A stretch of DNA of 64,000 nt from Methylobacterium phyllostachyos (GCF_900103445.1 NZ_FNHS01000001.1:62001-126000), one strand, 5' to 3'. Numbered from the stretch's first letter, positions 53,839-62,950 are shown. Translations and numbers: made by a program. Notes: generated from the letters alone by a model not told the origin.

Positions 53839-54369
53839 TCACGTGCGCGTGGGCGGCGTGGCGCTGGCGGGCCCGAGCGGGCGTTGCATCAGGGTGACGT
53901 CGAGCCAGCGCCCGTGCTTGTACCCGACTGCCGCCAGGGTGCCGACGGGGCGGAAGCCGAGCCGGGCATGCAGCGCGGCGGAAGCGGGCGAGCCGCTCTC
54001 GGCGATGATCGCGACCATCGTCCGGCAATCGATCCGCTCGCTTTCGGCGATGAGGCCCTCGAGAAGGCGACGGCCGATGCCGCCGCCCCGGGCCGCCTGC
54101 GCCACGTAGATCGAGTCCTCGAGTGTCGAGCGATAGGCTGCGCGCTGGTGGTAGGGGCCGGCATAGGCGTAGCCGATCACCGTCCCGTCGCGAACGGCCA
54201 CGAGATACGGGAAGCCGTCGCCGCGCAGGCGAGCGAAGCGCCGGGTCATTTCGTCCAGTCCGGGCGGGTCCGTCTCGAAGCTGACCGTGCTGGTGCTGAC
54301 GGCGTCGCCGTAGATCGCGGTGATAGCCGGGAGGTCGACCTCCGTGGCCGCCCGTATCGTGTCCATCAT
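53839..54369 (-). CDS. GNAT acetyltransferase (phosphinothricin-acetyltransferase-like)
   Basis: 176 residues from ATG 54369. IRAATEVDLPAITAIYGDAV at the start, VIGYAYAGPYHQRAAYRSTLEDSIYV, the acetyl-CoA loop RGGGIGRRLLEGL and GSPASAALHARLGFRPVG are the pattern of the Pat/YncA (MnaT) group, which acetylates phosphinothricin, methionine sulfone or related amino acid analogues. Actual substrate unknown. A preceding hairpin at 54417-54457 separates it from the small gene upstream. Confidence 0.85.
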   Translation of the reverse strand: MMDTIRAATEVDLPAITAIYGDAVSTSTVSFETDPPGLDEMTRRFARLRGDGFPYLVAVRDGTVIGYAYAGPYHQRAAYRSTLEDSIYVAQAARGGGIGRRLLEGLIAESERIDCRTMVAIIAESGSPASAALHARLGFRPVGTLAAVGYKHGRWLDVTLMQRPLGPASATPPTRT

Positions 54370-54416
54370 GCGGTATCCGATCGAGACATGCGCCGACGCC
54401 GCCGTTGATCGCCGAG

Positions 54417-54457
54417 GCGCTTTCCGCCGAAGGGGACACCGGTTCGGCGGAAAGCGC
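54417..54457. terminator. Strong hairpin upstream of the GNAT gene
   Basis: gcgctttccgccgaa (54417-54431) pairs perfectly with ttcggcggaaagcgc (54443-54457) across an 11-base loop. No T-run. It could be a terminator for the small upstream gene or a 5' UTR structure of the GNAT gene. Confidence 0.5.
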
Positions 54458-54498
54458 GGCTCAAGCCCAAGCGTCACCAGCACGGCGCCAGATGCAAG

Positions 54499-54529
54499 GA
54501 AGCCGGATCCCTGTCGAGGACCCGGCTTC
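54499..54529 (-). terminator. Terminator-like hairpin after the glycine-zipper gene
   Basis: gaagccggatcc (54499-54510) pairs with ggacccggcttc (54518-54529) with one mismatch. It lies 70 bases downstream of the small minus-strand gene at 54599-54799. Confidence 0.5.
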
Positions 54530-54598
54530 GAACAGGTGCAAAACGCATTCCGGGCTCGCCCGAGGGCGACCGCGCCGGAGAGCTGCGTCGAAGCCGTG

Positions 54599-54799
54599 TC
54601 AGCCCTGCTTGGCCTTCTTGTTGGCGTTGTGGTGGCCGACGGCGCAGCCCGCGGCGGCCCCCATCTTGCCGTGGCCGGCCATGTGCCCGGCGACACCGCC
54701 GACCACAGCCCCCTTGAGACAACCCTTCGCCTCGGCCGGCGCGCCGGCAAGGATGGCGCCGATGGCGAGGGCAGAAATCAGTGCGATCCGCTTGGTCAT
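54599..54799 (-). CDS. Small exported glycine-rich protein
   Basis: 66 residues. Signal peptide MTKRIALISALAIGAILAGA, cleavage near AEAKG. The mature part is about 42 residues: two cysteines (KGCLKG, GCAVGH) bracket a glycine-zipper-like stretch GAVVGGVAGHMAGHGKMGAA with three histidines, and a Lys-rich end. Glycine zippers of this kind insert in or associate with membranes. Similar small proteins are common in this group, but I know of no assigned function. Confidence 0.7.
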   Translation of the reverse strand: MTKRIALISALAIGAILAGAPAEAKGCLKGAVVGGVAGHMAGHGKMGAAAGCAVGHHNANKKAKQG

Positions 54800-54898
54800 C
54801 GATATTTCTCCTATCGTCCCCGTCCAAACGGCTAAGCGAGCCGGGCCGTTCCGTCCGCGAATGCGGGGCGGATACGCAGGCCCCCGCGGCCGCGGCCT

Positions 54899-56002
54899 TC
54901 AGCGCACCAGCCCAGCCACGAGTCGGACCAGGTCCGACTGGCGGGTCGCGCCGGTCTTGGCGAAGATTGCCTTCAACTGTGACCGCGCCGTCGCGGCGGT
55001 GATGGCGAACCGGGCGGCTGCCTCGGCGAGCGACGCGCCGCCCGACAGGGCCTGGGCGAGGCGCGTCTCCGCGGGCGTCAGCCTGTAGGCGGCCTGGAGA
55101 AGCGCCGCAGCCGGCACGGGCGTCGTCCCCACTACGCGGCACAGGAGCAGCGTGCATCCGCCTGCGAAGAGGCCGCGGCTCGGTCCGACCAGGGGGACGA
55201 CATGGATCGCGAGGGGGGCTGCGTCCCGCCGTGCCACCACCACGGCCGAGAGCGGGGCCCGGCCGGATGGGCGTGCCAAGGCCTCAAGCTGTCGCGCCGC
55301 CTCCGGATCCTCGGCGACGAGACGACCGCCCACGAGCTTCAAGTCCGGACTCAGCAGGGCCGCGAAGGCCGGGTTCCAGCAGATCGCCCGACCCTCGGAA
55401 TCGAGGATCAAGGCCGCGCGCTCGATCACGTCGAACGCCTGGGTCAGCCCGGCCATCCGCGCCTTCTCGACCAGGGTGGTGAGCAAGGCCGCCCGCCGGA
55501 GAAGCGGTGACAAGGTCGCCAGACGCTCCTGTTCGTGCGCCTCATAGGGTCCCTGCGCCACCGTCCGCTGCAGCGAGAGACACCAGAGCCGGCCCTTCAC
55601 CTCGAAGCCGACGCCCGCAAACCACCGCAGGTTACGGGAGGCGAGCAGATCCTGATAATAGGGCAGCCGCGCGATCTCATCCGGCGAGGTGAAATCGAGA
55701 TCCACCGTGACGCCGCGTGCGCGCAGCGCCGGCAGGCCGCGCAGGCGGTGGTCCTCCTTGTGCCAACCCTCATCGAAGTATCGCCGCGCCGCGTCGGCCA
55801 GCGATGGCGTACACAGCGCATCGAGGCCCGTCCGATCCGTCCGCAGGAGGAGTGCCCCCTCACTGCCGGAATAGCGGCTCGCCCGCTCGATCAGGTCCGG
55901 CCAACGGCTCGTATCGATGACCGCGTCCTCGAGATCCTCACGGAAGCTGGACTCCAAGTCATCCCGCAAACGAGTCACGTGATCGTTGTACAGGCCGGGC
56001 AT
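54899..56002 (-). CDS. LuxR-type transcriptional regulator
   Basis: 367 residues. The C-terminal HTH (YRLTPAETRLAQALSGGASL then AAARFAITAATARSQLKAIF) is of LuxR/GerE type. The first 180 residues resemble the sensor part of the LuxR regulators common in Rhizobiales, and a PAS-like segment at about 185-290 (AFDVIERAALILDSEGRAIC) precedes the HTH. No receiver domain and no autoinducer-binding domain I can recognise, so the signal is unknown. Nothing indicates its target. Confidence 0.85.
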   Translation of the reverse strand: MPGLYNDHVTRLRDDLESSFREDLEDAVIDTSRWPDLIERASRYSGSEGALLLRTDRTGLDALCTPSLADAARRYFDEGWHKEDHRLRGLPALRARGVTVDLDFTSPDEIARLPYYQDLLASRNLRWFAGVGFEVKGRLWCLSLQRTVAQGPYEAHEQERLATLSPLLRRAALLTTLVEKARMAGLTQAFDVIERAALILDSEGRAICWNPAFAALLSPDLKLVGGRLVAEDPEAARQLEALARPSGRAPLSAVVVARRDAAPLAIHVVPLVGPSRGLFAGGCTLLLCRVVGTTPVPAAALLQAAYRLTPAETRLAQALSGGASLAEAAARFAITAATARSQLKAIFAKTGATRQSDLVRLVAGLVR

Positions 56003-56402
56003 CGGACCCGCCTCCAGTCAGAACTCATCACCGAGCCATGCACCCCGTCTTGCGATTACCACAACATGCCCGAAGCTCTAGCACGCCACGGGCGTGTTTA
56101 TTGATTTCGCCCTCAAAATCACGGCGAAAAGGCCAAATATAAATTTTAGGTAGCGTTTATAATCTCAAGGTCTCCAGGCCGACGCCCTTCGTTTTGATGC
56201 GGCGCGAGCGGATATCCCGAAGGATAACAGCCCTGCGCCAGCCGCGCGGATCACCCTGCCTCCGTGCCCGGCAGGGAAACCGTGCCACGGACCGCGCGGC
56301 AGATGCAGGGAGCGGGACGCGCGTGGAAGCCGACCGCGATCACGGCCAGCCCCTGCGCCGCCGCAGCCGGGCGCAGGGGCGCTTGAGGCTTGTGGGCGCG
56401 GC
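56003..56402. other. Intergenic region without a gene
   Basis: 400 bases between two minus-strand genes. The stretch 56100-56165 is markedly AT-rich (aaatataaattttaggtagc, gtttataatc) for this genome and probably holds the LuxR gene's promoter; it contains a small dyad, tttcgcc (56105-56111) and ggcgaaa (56123-56129). The rest is GC-rich and holds only open frames that I regard as chance. Confidence 0.5.
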
Positions 56403-57716
56403 CTATTCCGCGGGGTGCAGGCCGGCCACGAAGCCACCCACCGGCGCCTCGTCGGCAATCGGCTCCTGGATCAGCGTCCAGTATCCGAGGGCGGCCACCA
56501 GGGCGATCACCGCGCCGGTGATGAAGGCCAACGAGAAATGGCCGGTCCCGCCGACGATGAAGCCGGTTACGGTCGGAGCCAGGGCGCCGCCGATATAGCC
56601 GCCGAAATTCTGCATCGCGCCGAGGGAGGCGGTGCAGCTGGCCGGTGCCGCAACCGAGGCCATCGCCCAGGCGGCTGACGAGCTCATGTAGACCAGGAAC
56701 AGCGAGGCCGAGATGCAGGCGATGGCAAGCGTGTCGCTCGGGGTCAGGGCCGCCACAACGGTGAAGAACGCCGTCGCCACCAGGGAGGCGGCCATCGGGA
56801 TCTTGCGGCTGCGGATCGGGTCCACGCCGCGGCGGACCAGCATGTCGACGACCCGGCCGCCCAGGATGCCGCCCGCCACACCGAACGCGAAGGGGATCGA
56901 GCCGACCAGGCCGGTCTTCTGCAGGGTGAAGTGCCGCTCGATCTCAAGGTAGCTCGGCAGCCACGCGGTGTAGAGCCACGTCATGTAGATGCAGCCGAAA
57001 TAGCCGACGATCATGCCCCAGCTGGTCCGGAAGCCGAATAGCCGCCGCCACGCGCTCCAGGTGACGGCACGGCTCGCGTTCGGCGCATCGCCTTCCTCTA
57101 GGAACGCGCGCTCCGCCGGCGTCAGGGGGGTCTCGCGGGGGTTGCGGAACACGAGGTAGACAAGTGCGGCGAGCCCCAGCCCAGTCACCCCCATGATCAC
57201 GAACATGGCTCGCCAGCCGAAGCTCACCATCAGGAAGGTGAGCAGCGGTAGCGCCAGGAAGGTGCCGAGCGAGGAGGCGCAGTTCCAGATCCCCGTAGCG
57301 GTGCCGCGCTGGCGGATGTTGAACCAGTCGCGCGAGACCCGGGCGCAGGTCGGGAAATGCGGGGCCTCGCCGATCCCGAGTACGATCCGCGCGCTGACGA
57401 ACTGCCAGAACGAGGTCACGGCGCCGCCCAGCATCTGGCCGAGTGACCAGCAGGTCAGGCCCAGCGTCAATGTCAGGCGCGGCCCCAGCCGGTCCGCCAG
57501 GGCGCCGGCCGGAAGCTGCGCAAAGGCGTAGGCCCACAGGAAAGCCGAGAGCAGCAGCCCCATATCGGGGATCGAAAGCCCAAGATCCTCCCGGATCAGG
57601 GGGTTGGCCACAGCCAACGTCGCGCGATCGACGTAGTTGACGACGCCCGCCGTCACCAGCAGCGCGAGCGAAATCGTCTGGATGCGCTTCACGCGCGGTG
57701 ATGCGGCCAGGGCCAT
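56403..57716 (-). CDS. MFS transporter, anion:cation symporter (ACS) type
   Basis: 437 residues from ATG 57716 (ggagga six bases upstream). Twelve helices. ACS-family marks: NYVDRATLAVANPLIREDLGLS at helix 1, AYAFAQLPAGALADRLGPR for the helix 2-3 loop, RIVLGIGEAPHFPTCARVSRDWF and RGTATGIWNCASSLG. This branch carries sugar acids such as glucarate, galactonate or hexuronates, and some dipeptides. Exact substrate unknown. Divergent from the DHH phosphoesterase gene. Confidence 0.88.
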   Translation of the reverse strand: MALAASPRVKRIQTISLALLVTAGVVNYVDRATLAVANPLIREDLGLSIPDMGLLLSAFLWAYAFAQLPAGALADRLGPRLTLTLGLTCWSLGQMLGGAVTSFWQFVSARIVLGIGEAPHFPTCARVSRDWFNIRQRGTATGIWNCASSLGTFLALPLLTFLMVSFGWRAMFVIMGVTGLGLAALVYLVFRNPRETPLTPAERAFLEEGDAPNASRAVTWSAWRRLFGFRTSWGMIVGYFGCIYMTWLYTAWLPSYLEIERHFTLQKTGLVGSIPFAFGVAGGILGGRVVDMLVRRGVDPIRSRKIPMAASLVATAFFTVVAALTPSDTLAIACISASLFLVYMSSSAAWAMASVAAPASCTASLGAMQNFGGYIGGALAPTVTGFIVGGTGHFSLAFITGAVIALVAALGYWTLIQEPIADEAPVGGFVAGLHPAE

Positions 57717-57880
57717 GGCGTTCCTCCGGATGACGGCCCCATTCGGGGTCTCGGGGCCGGCCGGTCTTTGCGACTCATGACGGTCCGTTCGTATTCTGCA
57801 TCAAACGCCCCCGGACGGAAGACCTGCTGCCCCCTCGCGTCCCGGCGCACGGCGTCGTAGACCGGCCGCTCCGTCACCCT

Positions 57881-59047
57881 GTGAGACAATTCCGCGTGCG
57901 CCTGACCCAGATCACCCACCACGACCTCGACGGCTACGGCGCCTCCACGGTGGCGGCCACCTGCGCGACGGTCGAGCGCGTGGTCCACGTGCCGCGCTAC
58001 AGCGATGTCGGCCCGGTCCTCGAAGACGAGATCAAGCGCCTCGGCCGCGCGGCCGACAGCGAGATCCTGCTGATGACCGACCTCGGCCTGGAAGAGCAGA
58101 CGATCGCGGGGCTCAAGAAGTTCGCCGCGATGAACAAGCGTCGTGAGGACGGCCGGAAGCACCGCCTCGTCGTCCTCGACCACCACGCCTCATCGCTCGA
58201 CCAGCTGCAGCGCCTCGGGCTTGAACCGGCCGCCGACGCGAGCCGTCCGGGCCTCAATCGGGTCGATATGGGCGATCCAGAGATTGCGATCCTTATCGAG
58301 GAGGACATCTGCGCCACGCGGATGACCTTCGAGCACCGGGCCCTGTTCGCGACGCACGAGCCCGGGACCGACCTGTCCAACCTGCTCAGTGCGATCGATG
58401 CCCTCGACCTCTGGCGCAAGGAGAGCCCGGCCTTCCGGGGCGGCCTGGCGCTGGACGAGATGTTCTGGGAGGCGGTGTCGAGCTTCGTGCCGGTCGGGCA
58501 TCCCTGGCACGACCGGTTCGTGTCCGACATCCTGCTCGCAGCGGCCGAGATCCTGCGGACCGGGGCGAGCCCGGCCGAGCTGGAGCAGCGCGCCACCGCG
58601 ATCCGCACCGGGGTGGTCGATGCGCTGCTGCGCGAGGCGCCGGACGACGATGCCGCGCTCACGACGCGCATGCGCCTGGCCCGGGCGCTGGCCCGCTCGG
58701 ACGCCCTGTTCCGCCCGCTCAAGGACGGCACGCTCCTGTCCTTCGCCCTCGATTCCGGGACGTTTCAGCGGGTCTCCGACCTGATCATGGATGCGGGCCG
58801 GGCGACGCGCGTGGTCAACGTCCAGCGGATGGGCACGCTGTCGTTCCGCTCGAATAACGGCACGGCACTCGACGGCGCCCGCCTGTTCCGCGGCGGCGGC
58901 CACCGCGACGCCGCCGGTGGCCGGCTTCAGAGCGGCTCGGCCTTCTCCATGACGGACGCGATCGCGCAGGTGGAGCCGGTGCTGAACCCGGAGAAGCCCG
59001 CGGGCTCGGACAGTCCGTTCGCGGCGCTGAAGAACTGGAAGGGGTGA
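57881..59047 (+). CDS. DHH family phosphoesterase
   Basis: 388 residues from GTG 57881; GTG 57896 is an alternative and neither has a ribosome site. The DHH domain has THHDLDGYGA (first metal motif), LLMTDLGL and LVVLDHHAS (the DHH motif itself, near residue 97). The DHHA1 domain at the C-terminus has FRGGGHRDAAGGRL. These are manganese-dependent phosphodiesterases or nanoRNases (NrnA-like); the wide spacing between domains resembles the oligoribonuclease NrnB group. Substrate not decided. Confidence 0.85.
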   Translation: MRQFRVRLTQITHHDLDGYGASTVAATCATVERVVHVPRYSDVGPVLEDEIKRLGRAADSEILLMTDLGLEEQTIAGLKKFAAMNKRREDGRKHRLVVLDHHASSLDQLQRLGLEPAADASRPGLNRVDMGDPEIAILIEEDICATRMTFEHRALFATHEPGTDLSNLLSAIDALDLWRKESPAFRGGLALDEMFWEAVSSFVPVGHPWHDRFVSDILLAAAEILRTGASPAELEQRATAIRTGVVDALLREAPDDDAALTTRMRLARALARSDALFRPLKDGTLLSFALDSGTFQRVSDLIMDAGRATRVVNVQRMGTLSFRSNNGTALDGARLFRGGGHRDAAGGRLQSGSAFSMTDAIAQVEPVLNPEKPAGSDSPFAALKNWKG

Positions 59048-59076
59048 GGCTCAGGCATCGGGGGTTCGGACCCGCG

Positions 59077-59164
59077 TCGTTGCAAGCACAACGAAGCAAC
59101 ACAGTGGCGCCACGCTTCGTCGCCTCGCGCTGCCCTGGGTCGCTTCGCTACGCTCGCGATGACC
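59077..59164. repeat. Intergenic palindromic element, family E copy 2
   Basis: gtcgttgcaagcacaacgaa (59077-59096) and the mirror gcttcgctacgctcgcgatg (59142-59161) form an imperfect palindrome related to the copy at 44396-44486. It lies between the DHH gene and the next MFS gene. Confidence 0.75.
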
Positions 59165-59277
59165 GGTGAGGCGCGCTGATACGACGATCCGATTTGGAGC
59201 CGGGCGATGGTGGTCCGACGTCGGACTGTCACCAGCCGGAACGAAAGTCTTCGGTCAGCAGCCCATCGACGCATCAA

Positions 59278-60486
59278 ATGTCGCTCTCGCCCCCGCGCTC
59301 AACCCGCGCGAGCCTCCGCGTCCTCATCGTCCTCGCGGTTGCACAGATCATCGGCTGGGGCAGCGTCGGCCTCACCGCGGTCGTCGCTCCCCTGGTCGCG
59401 ACGGATCTCGGGATGGACCTAGCCGCGGTGTTCGCCGGCAATTCGATCCTGTACGCGACCATGGGCCTGTCGGCGCCGATCCTCGGGCGCGCCTTCGTCC
59501 TGTACGGCGCGCGGACCGTAATGATCGCCGGCAGCGCGCTGGCCGGACCGGGTTTCGTCGGGCTGGCCCTGGCAGCCGGATCGGTGTCGTATTGTGCGGC
59601 CTGGATCGTCCTCGGCGTGGCCGGCAGCGCGACGCTGACCAATGCGGCCAACATCCTGCTGAACGAGATCGCCGGGCGCGGCGCCCGGCGGGCCATTGCG
59701 GCCTTGATGCTGGTCACCGGCCTGTCGAGCAGCCTGTTCTGGCCGACTACGGCCTTCCTGACCGGTCTCGGCGGCTGGCGGGCGACTTGTCTCGTCTATG
59801 CCGGGGCGATGTGGGTGCTCTGCCTGCCCCTGTACCGCTGGGGAATACCGCCACGCGCGCGATACGCCGACGGGTCGGAGCCGGCACCGGAGCCGCCTCA
59901 GTCGCCGCCACGTTCAAGCACGTTCTGGTTGATCGCCTGCGGGCTCACCCTCAACGCCTTCGTCACATTCGGCCTCAACGCCACCCTGATCGCGTTGCTG
60001 GTCGCCGAGGGATTGAGCCGGCCGGACGCGGTCGGCTACGGAGCGATGCTCGGCATCGTCCAGGTCGGCGCGCGGGGGATCGACTTCCTGGGCGGCGGCC
60101 GGTGGGACGGGCTGACCAGCGGCCTGTTCGCCGGGATCCTCGTGGTGACGGCTCTGCTCCTGCTCGCCGCGGGCGGCGAGACACCGGGCGCGGTGATGAT
60201 CTTCATCCTGATCTACGGTCTCGGAAGCGGCGTCCTGGCGGTCGTGCGCGCGACCCTGCCACTGGCCTTCTACGACCGCGCCGCCTATGCGTGCGCCGCC
60301 TCGCGCATAGCGCTCCCACTCAACCTCGTGACGGCGGCCGCACCGCCGGTCCTGGCGATCGTCCTGACGACGTTCGGCCGGGAGGCCGTCCTCCTGCTGA
60401 CGGCCGGATGCGTCTCGGTGGCGACGGCGTTGTTCCTGGCCCTGACGCGACGCCGACCCGCGGCGCCGCAGCCCCTCACAGCCTGA
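59278..60486 (+). CDS. MFS transporter
   Basis: 402 residues from ATG 59278; the frame is open to 59194 but homology would be expected from RVLIVLAVAQIIGWGSVG. Twelve hydrophobic segments. The GWGSVG start and ILGRAFVLYGARTVMIAGS loop match the branch of MFS proteins with unassigned substrates common in Rhizobiales. No ribosome site. It converges with lptB and its stop overlaps the lptB stop region by a few bases (60476-60486). Confidence 0.8.
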   Translation: MSLSPPRSTRASLRVLIVLAVAQIIGWGSVGLTAVVAPLVATDLGMDLAAVFAGNSILYATMGLSAPILGRAFVLYGARTVMIAGSALAGPGFVGLALAAGSVSYCAAWIVLGVAGSATLTNAANILLNEIAGRGARRAIAALMLVTGLSSSLFWPTTAFLTGLGGWRATCLVYAGAMWVLCLPLYRWGIPPRARYADGSEPAPEPPQSPPRSSTFWLIACGLTLNAFVTFGLNATLIALLVAEGLSRPDAVGYGAMLGIVQVGARGIDFLGGGRWDGLTSGLFAGILVVTALLLLAAGGETPGAVMIFILIYGLGSGVLAVVRATLPLAFYDRAAYACAASRIALPLNLVTAAAPPVLAIVLTTFGREAVLLLTAGCVSVATALFLALTRRRPAAPQPLTA

Positions 60487-61327
60487 AATCCTCGCCGAGA
60501 TACAGCCGCCGCGCCTCGGGGTTGGCCACGATCTCCTCGGGCGTGCCTTCGGTGAGAATGCGGCCGGAATGGGCGATGTAGGCGCGGTCGATCAGGCCCA
60601 GCGTCTCGCGCACATTGTGATCGGTGATCAGCACGCCGATCCCGCGCTGCTTCAGGTGCTTCACCAGATCCTGGATGTCGCCCACCGCGATCGGATCGAT
60701 GCCGGCAAAAGGCTCGTCGAGCAGCATGAAGGTCGGCGAGGAGGCGAGCGCCCGCGCGATCTCGCAGCGCCGCCGCTCGCCGCCCGAAAGCGCGATCGAG
60801 GGCGACTTGCGCAAGCGGGCGATGTCGAACTCCTCCAGCAGGGAATCGAGCTTGCGCGCGCGCTCCTTGCGGTTAGGCTCGGCCACCTCCAGCACGGCGC
60901 GGATGTTGTCCTCCACGCTCAGGCCGCGGAAGATCGAGGCCTCCTGCGGCAGGTAGCCGATGCCGAGCCGCGCCCGCTGATACATGGGCAGATGGGTGAT
61001 CGGCAGGCCGTCGAGGGTGATGTCGCCGCGATCGGCCGCCACCAGCCCGGTGATCATGTAGAAGATCGTGGTCTTGCCAGCGCCGTTCGGGCCGAGCAGT
61101 CCCACGGCCTCGCCGGTGCGGACCGTTAAGCCGGCCTCATGCACCACGGTGCGGGCGCCGTAGCTCTTGCGCAGGCCGCGCACGCTGAGGATGCCGGGGC
61201 CGCCCATGTCGGATGCGGGCTCGTCCTCGGGCGCGGCCCCCTCCGGCTGGCGCGCGCGTCGGCCGAGCAGGCGCCCAAGCCAGCCGGCACGGGTCGCCGG
61301 CCCGTGCGGACCGGCCTGAAACGCCAC
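60476..61327 (-). CDS. lptB: LPS export ABC transporter ATP-binding protein
   Basis: 283 residues if started at GTG 61327, nine bases after lptA, which gives an N-terminal extension with GRLLGRRARQP as in other Rhizobiales; ATG 61207 would give the 243-residue core. ATPase that powers LPS extraction from the inner membrane with LptFG. Walker A GPNGAGKTTIFYMI, PQEASIFRGL, signature LSGGERRRCEIARAL, Walker B FMLLDEPFAGID and switch ITDHNVRET. Third gene of lptC-lptA-lptB. Confidence 0.9.
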   Translation of the reverse strand: MAFQAGPHGPATRAGWLGRLLGRRARQPEGAAPEDEPASDMGGPGILSVRGLRKSYGARTVVHEAGLTVRTGEAVGLLGPNGAGKTTIFYMITGLVAADRGDITLDGLPITHLPMYQRARLGIGYLPQEASIFRGLSVEDNIRAVLEVAEPNRKERARKLDSLLEEFDIARLRKSPSIALSGGERRRCEIARALASSPTFMLLDEPFAGIDPIAVGDIQDLVKHLKQRGIGVLITDHNVRETLGLIDRAYIAHSGRILTEGTPEEIVANPEARRLYLGEDFRL

Positions 61328-61335
61328 GGCGCCGC

Positions 61336-62001
61336 TCAATCGACCTGCGCCTTGGGCTTGGGCGGCGGCTGCGTGCAGCCCTTCGCCTTGCCGTCCTTGG
61401 CGTCGGCCTTCTCGCCCGGCACGAACAGGGCCGAGACCCGGCCGCCCGCCACCGGGTCCATGTTGGCCCGGCCGGTATTCATGTCGTAGACCAGCCGCTG
61501 GCCGCGGGTGACGTTCTGGCACTGGCTCAGCACGACGTTGCCGGTGAGCACGATGCGCTTGGCATCCTGATCGAACACCGCGTGATCGCCGGTGGCGACC
61601 TGATCCTTCTGCACCACCGTCACCGGGCCGGCGCAATCGACCTTCTGGATGCCGTTCTCGGCCGGGTTGCGCGGGGCTGCAGCCTCGGTGCCCTCGTCCT
61701 TGACCGCGCCCTTGGCATCCTTCCCAGGCGAGTCCTTTCCGCGCTTGTAATAGACCGTCATCGTCGAGCACCGAATGGTGCTGTCGCCCTGAACCGCCAC
61801 CACGTTGCCGGCGAAGATCGCCTTGTTCTCCCGGTCGAACACGTCGAGCCGGTCAGCGTCGATCTTGATCGGATCTTTGCCGCTGCCGCCGATATTGCCG
61901 AAGGGCGAATCCTTCCGGGCCGCCGGCTTCTCGGCGCGGGCGGGGGCTGCGAGCAGCAGGCAGGCCGCCAGGGCAGTGGCTGCAATGCGGGCAGCACTCA
62001 T
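61336..62001 (-). CDS. lptA: LPS transport periplasmic protein LptA
   Basis: 221 residues. Signal peptide (ALAACLLLAAPARAEKP). OstA/LptA beta-jellyroll repeats: DPIKIDADRLDVFDRENKAIFAGNVVAVQGDSTIR, GPVTVVQKDQVATGDHAVFD and KRIVLTGNVVLSQCQN. A Lys/Pro-rich tail ends the protein. Carries LPS across the periplasm between LptC and LptD. Its start overlaps the lptC stop (ATGA). Confidence 0.92.
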   Translation of the reverse strand: MSAARIAATALAACLLLAAPARAEKPAARKDSPFGNIGGSGKDPIKIDADRLDVFDRENKAIFAGNVVAVQGDSTIRCSTMTVYYKRGKDSPGKDAKGAVKDEGTEAAAPRNPAENGIQKVDCAGPVTVVQKDQVATGDHAVFDQDAKRIVLTGNVVLSQCQNVTRGQRLVYDMNTGRANMDPVAGGRVSALFVPGEKADAKDGKAKGCTQPPPKPKAQVD

Positions 62002-62741
62002 CGCGAACCGTCCGAAGGCTGCGCGTCCGAGGTCTGGATGCGCAGGGCCGATGTTTCGGCGGGACCGTCGTGCGGCCTGTCGCCATGATCCTCGTTGACG
62101 ATGACCACGTGGACGTTGCCGACGAAGGAGATGCGCTTGCCGCTTTCGACCACGTCGAGGGTATCGGCGTTCACGGTCGCGCGGGGGCTCGTGACCGCTA
62201 CGGGCTCCTGCGACGTGATCGCGCCGGTCTTGAAGGTCACGGCCGCCGAGCGCAGCCGCGCCTCCTCGCCCTTGTCGGTCCAGATCCGGATGTCCGTCTT
62301 GAGGTCGAGGGCCTCTCGGGCGGTGTCGAACAGGCCCGACGCCGCCGACAAGCGGGCGATGCCGCCCTGATCATCGGTAGCGATGTGACCGCGCATCTGC
62401 TGCAGCTCGATCAGGCTCGGCTTACGCACGTCCTGCAAGGCGGCATCGGCCGTCACCTCGTAGCCGCGGGTGCCCTGGCGGAAGCCGGCAAGCCGCGGGT
62501 TCTCCATGCGGACCTTGGACCCCGCCAGCGTCACTTGGCCGACCGAGACACCCGGGAGCTTGGCCGCGAAGGGATTGAACAGGTAGGCGAGCAGAAGTGC
62601 GACCGAGCCACCGGCCGCCACCGGAATCAGCCGGCGCATCGTGCGTACGCGGCCACTGTGGCGGTAGGCCCGGGCATGCGCCCGGGTCCGCGCTGCCGCG
62701 ACCGCCTGTCTGGTGCCCGCTTCCGCCTCGACCGGGTTCAT
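61998..62741 (-). CDS. lptC: LPS export protein LptC
   Basis: 247 residues. One membrane anchor (RLIPVAAGGSVALLLAYLFN, about 37-56) after a basic N-terminal tail, then an LptC-type jellyroll: NPRLAGFRQGTRGYEVTADAAL, EALDLKTDIRIWTDKGEEARL, SPRATVNADTLDVVESGKRISFVGNVHV. The C-terminus is polar. Receives LPS from LptBFG and hands it to LptA. First gene of the operon. Confidence 0.9.
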   Translation of the reverse strand: MNPVEAEAGTRQAVAAARTRAHARAYRHSGRVRTMRRLIPVAAGGSVALLLAYLFNPFAAKLPGVSVGQVTLAGSKVRMENPRLAGFRQGTRGYEVTADAALQDVRKPSLIELQQMRGHIATDDQGGIARLSAASGLFDTAREALDLKTDIRIWTDKGEEARLRSAAVTFKTGAITSQEPVAVTSPRATVNADTLDVVESGKRISFVGNVHVVIVNEDHGDRPHDGPAETSALRIQTSDAQPSDGSR

Positions 62742-62895
62742 GCAGCGTCCGTGAGGCGCGGCAGGCCGCGCGCGAAAGGGATCGGATCAGACGCCTGCGG
62801 CCCCCACCGCGCCCGCGCCAGCGACCGGGCAATGCTCCCGGCCAGTGGCGAAGTTATGGCTTCAGCTTTTCCAAATGATCAACCGGACTGGTAAT

Positions 62896-62939
62896 CGTAC
62901 CACCGGGATGTGTGTGAAGACACACCTCCCGGTGGTACG
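62896..62939 (-). terminator. Long hairpin between htpG and lptC
   Basis: cgtaccaccggga (62896-62908) pairs with tcccggtggtacg (62927-62939), and an inner helix tgtgtg/cacaca closes on a gaag loop. It lies 12 bases after the htpG stop. No T-run follows on the minus strand, so termination would be Rho-assisted or the hairpin may protect the htpG mRNA end. Confidence 0.6.
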
Positions 62940-62950
62940 TCTTGGGTAGC

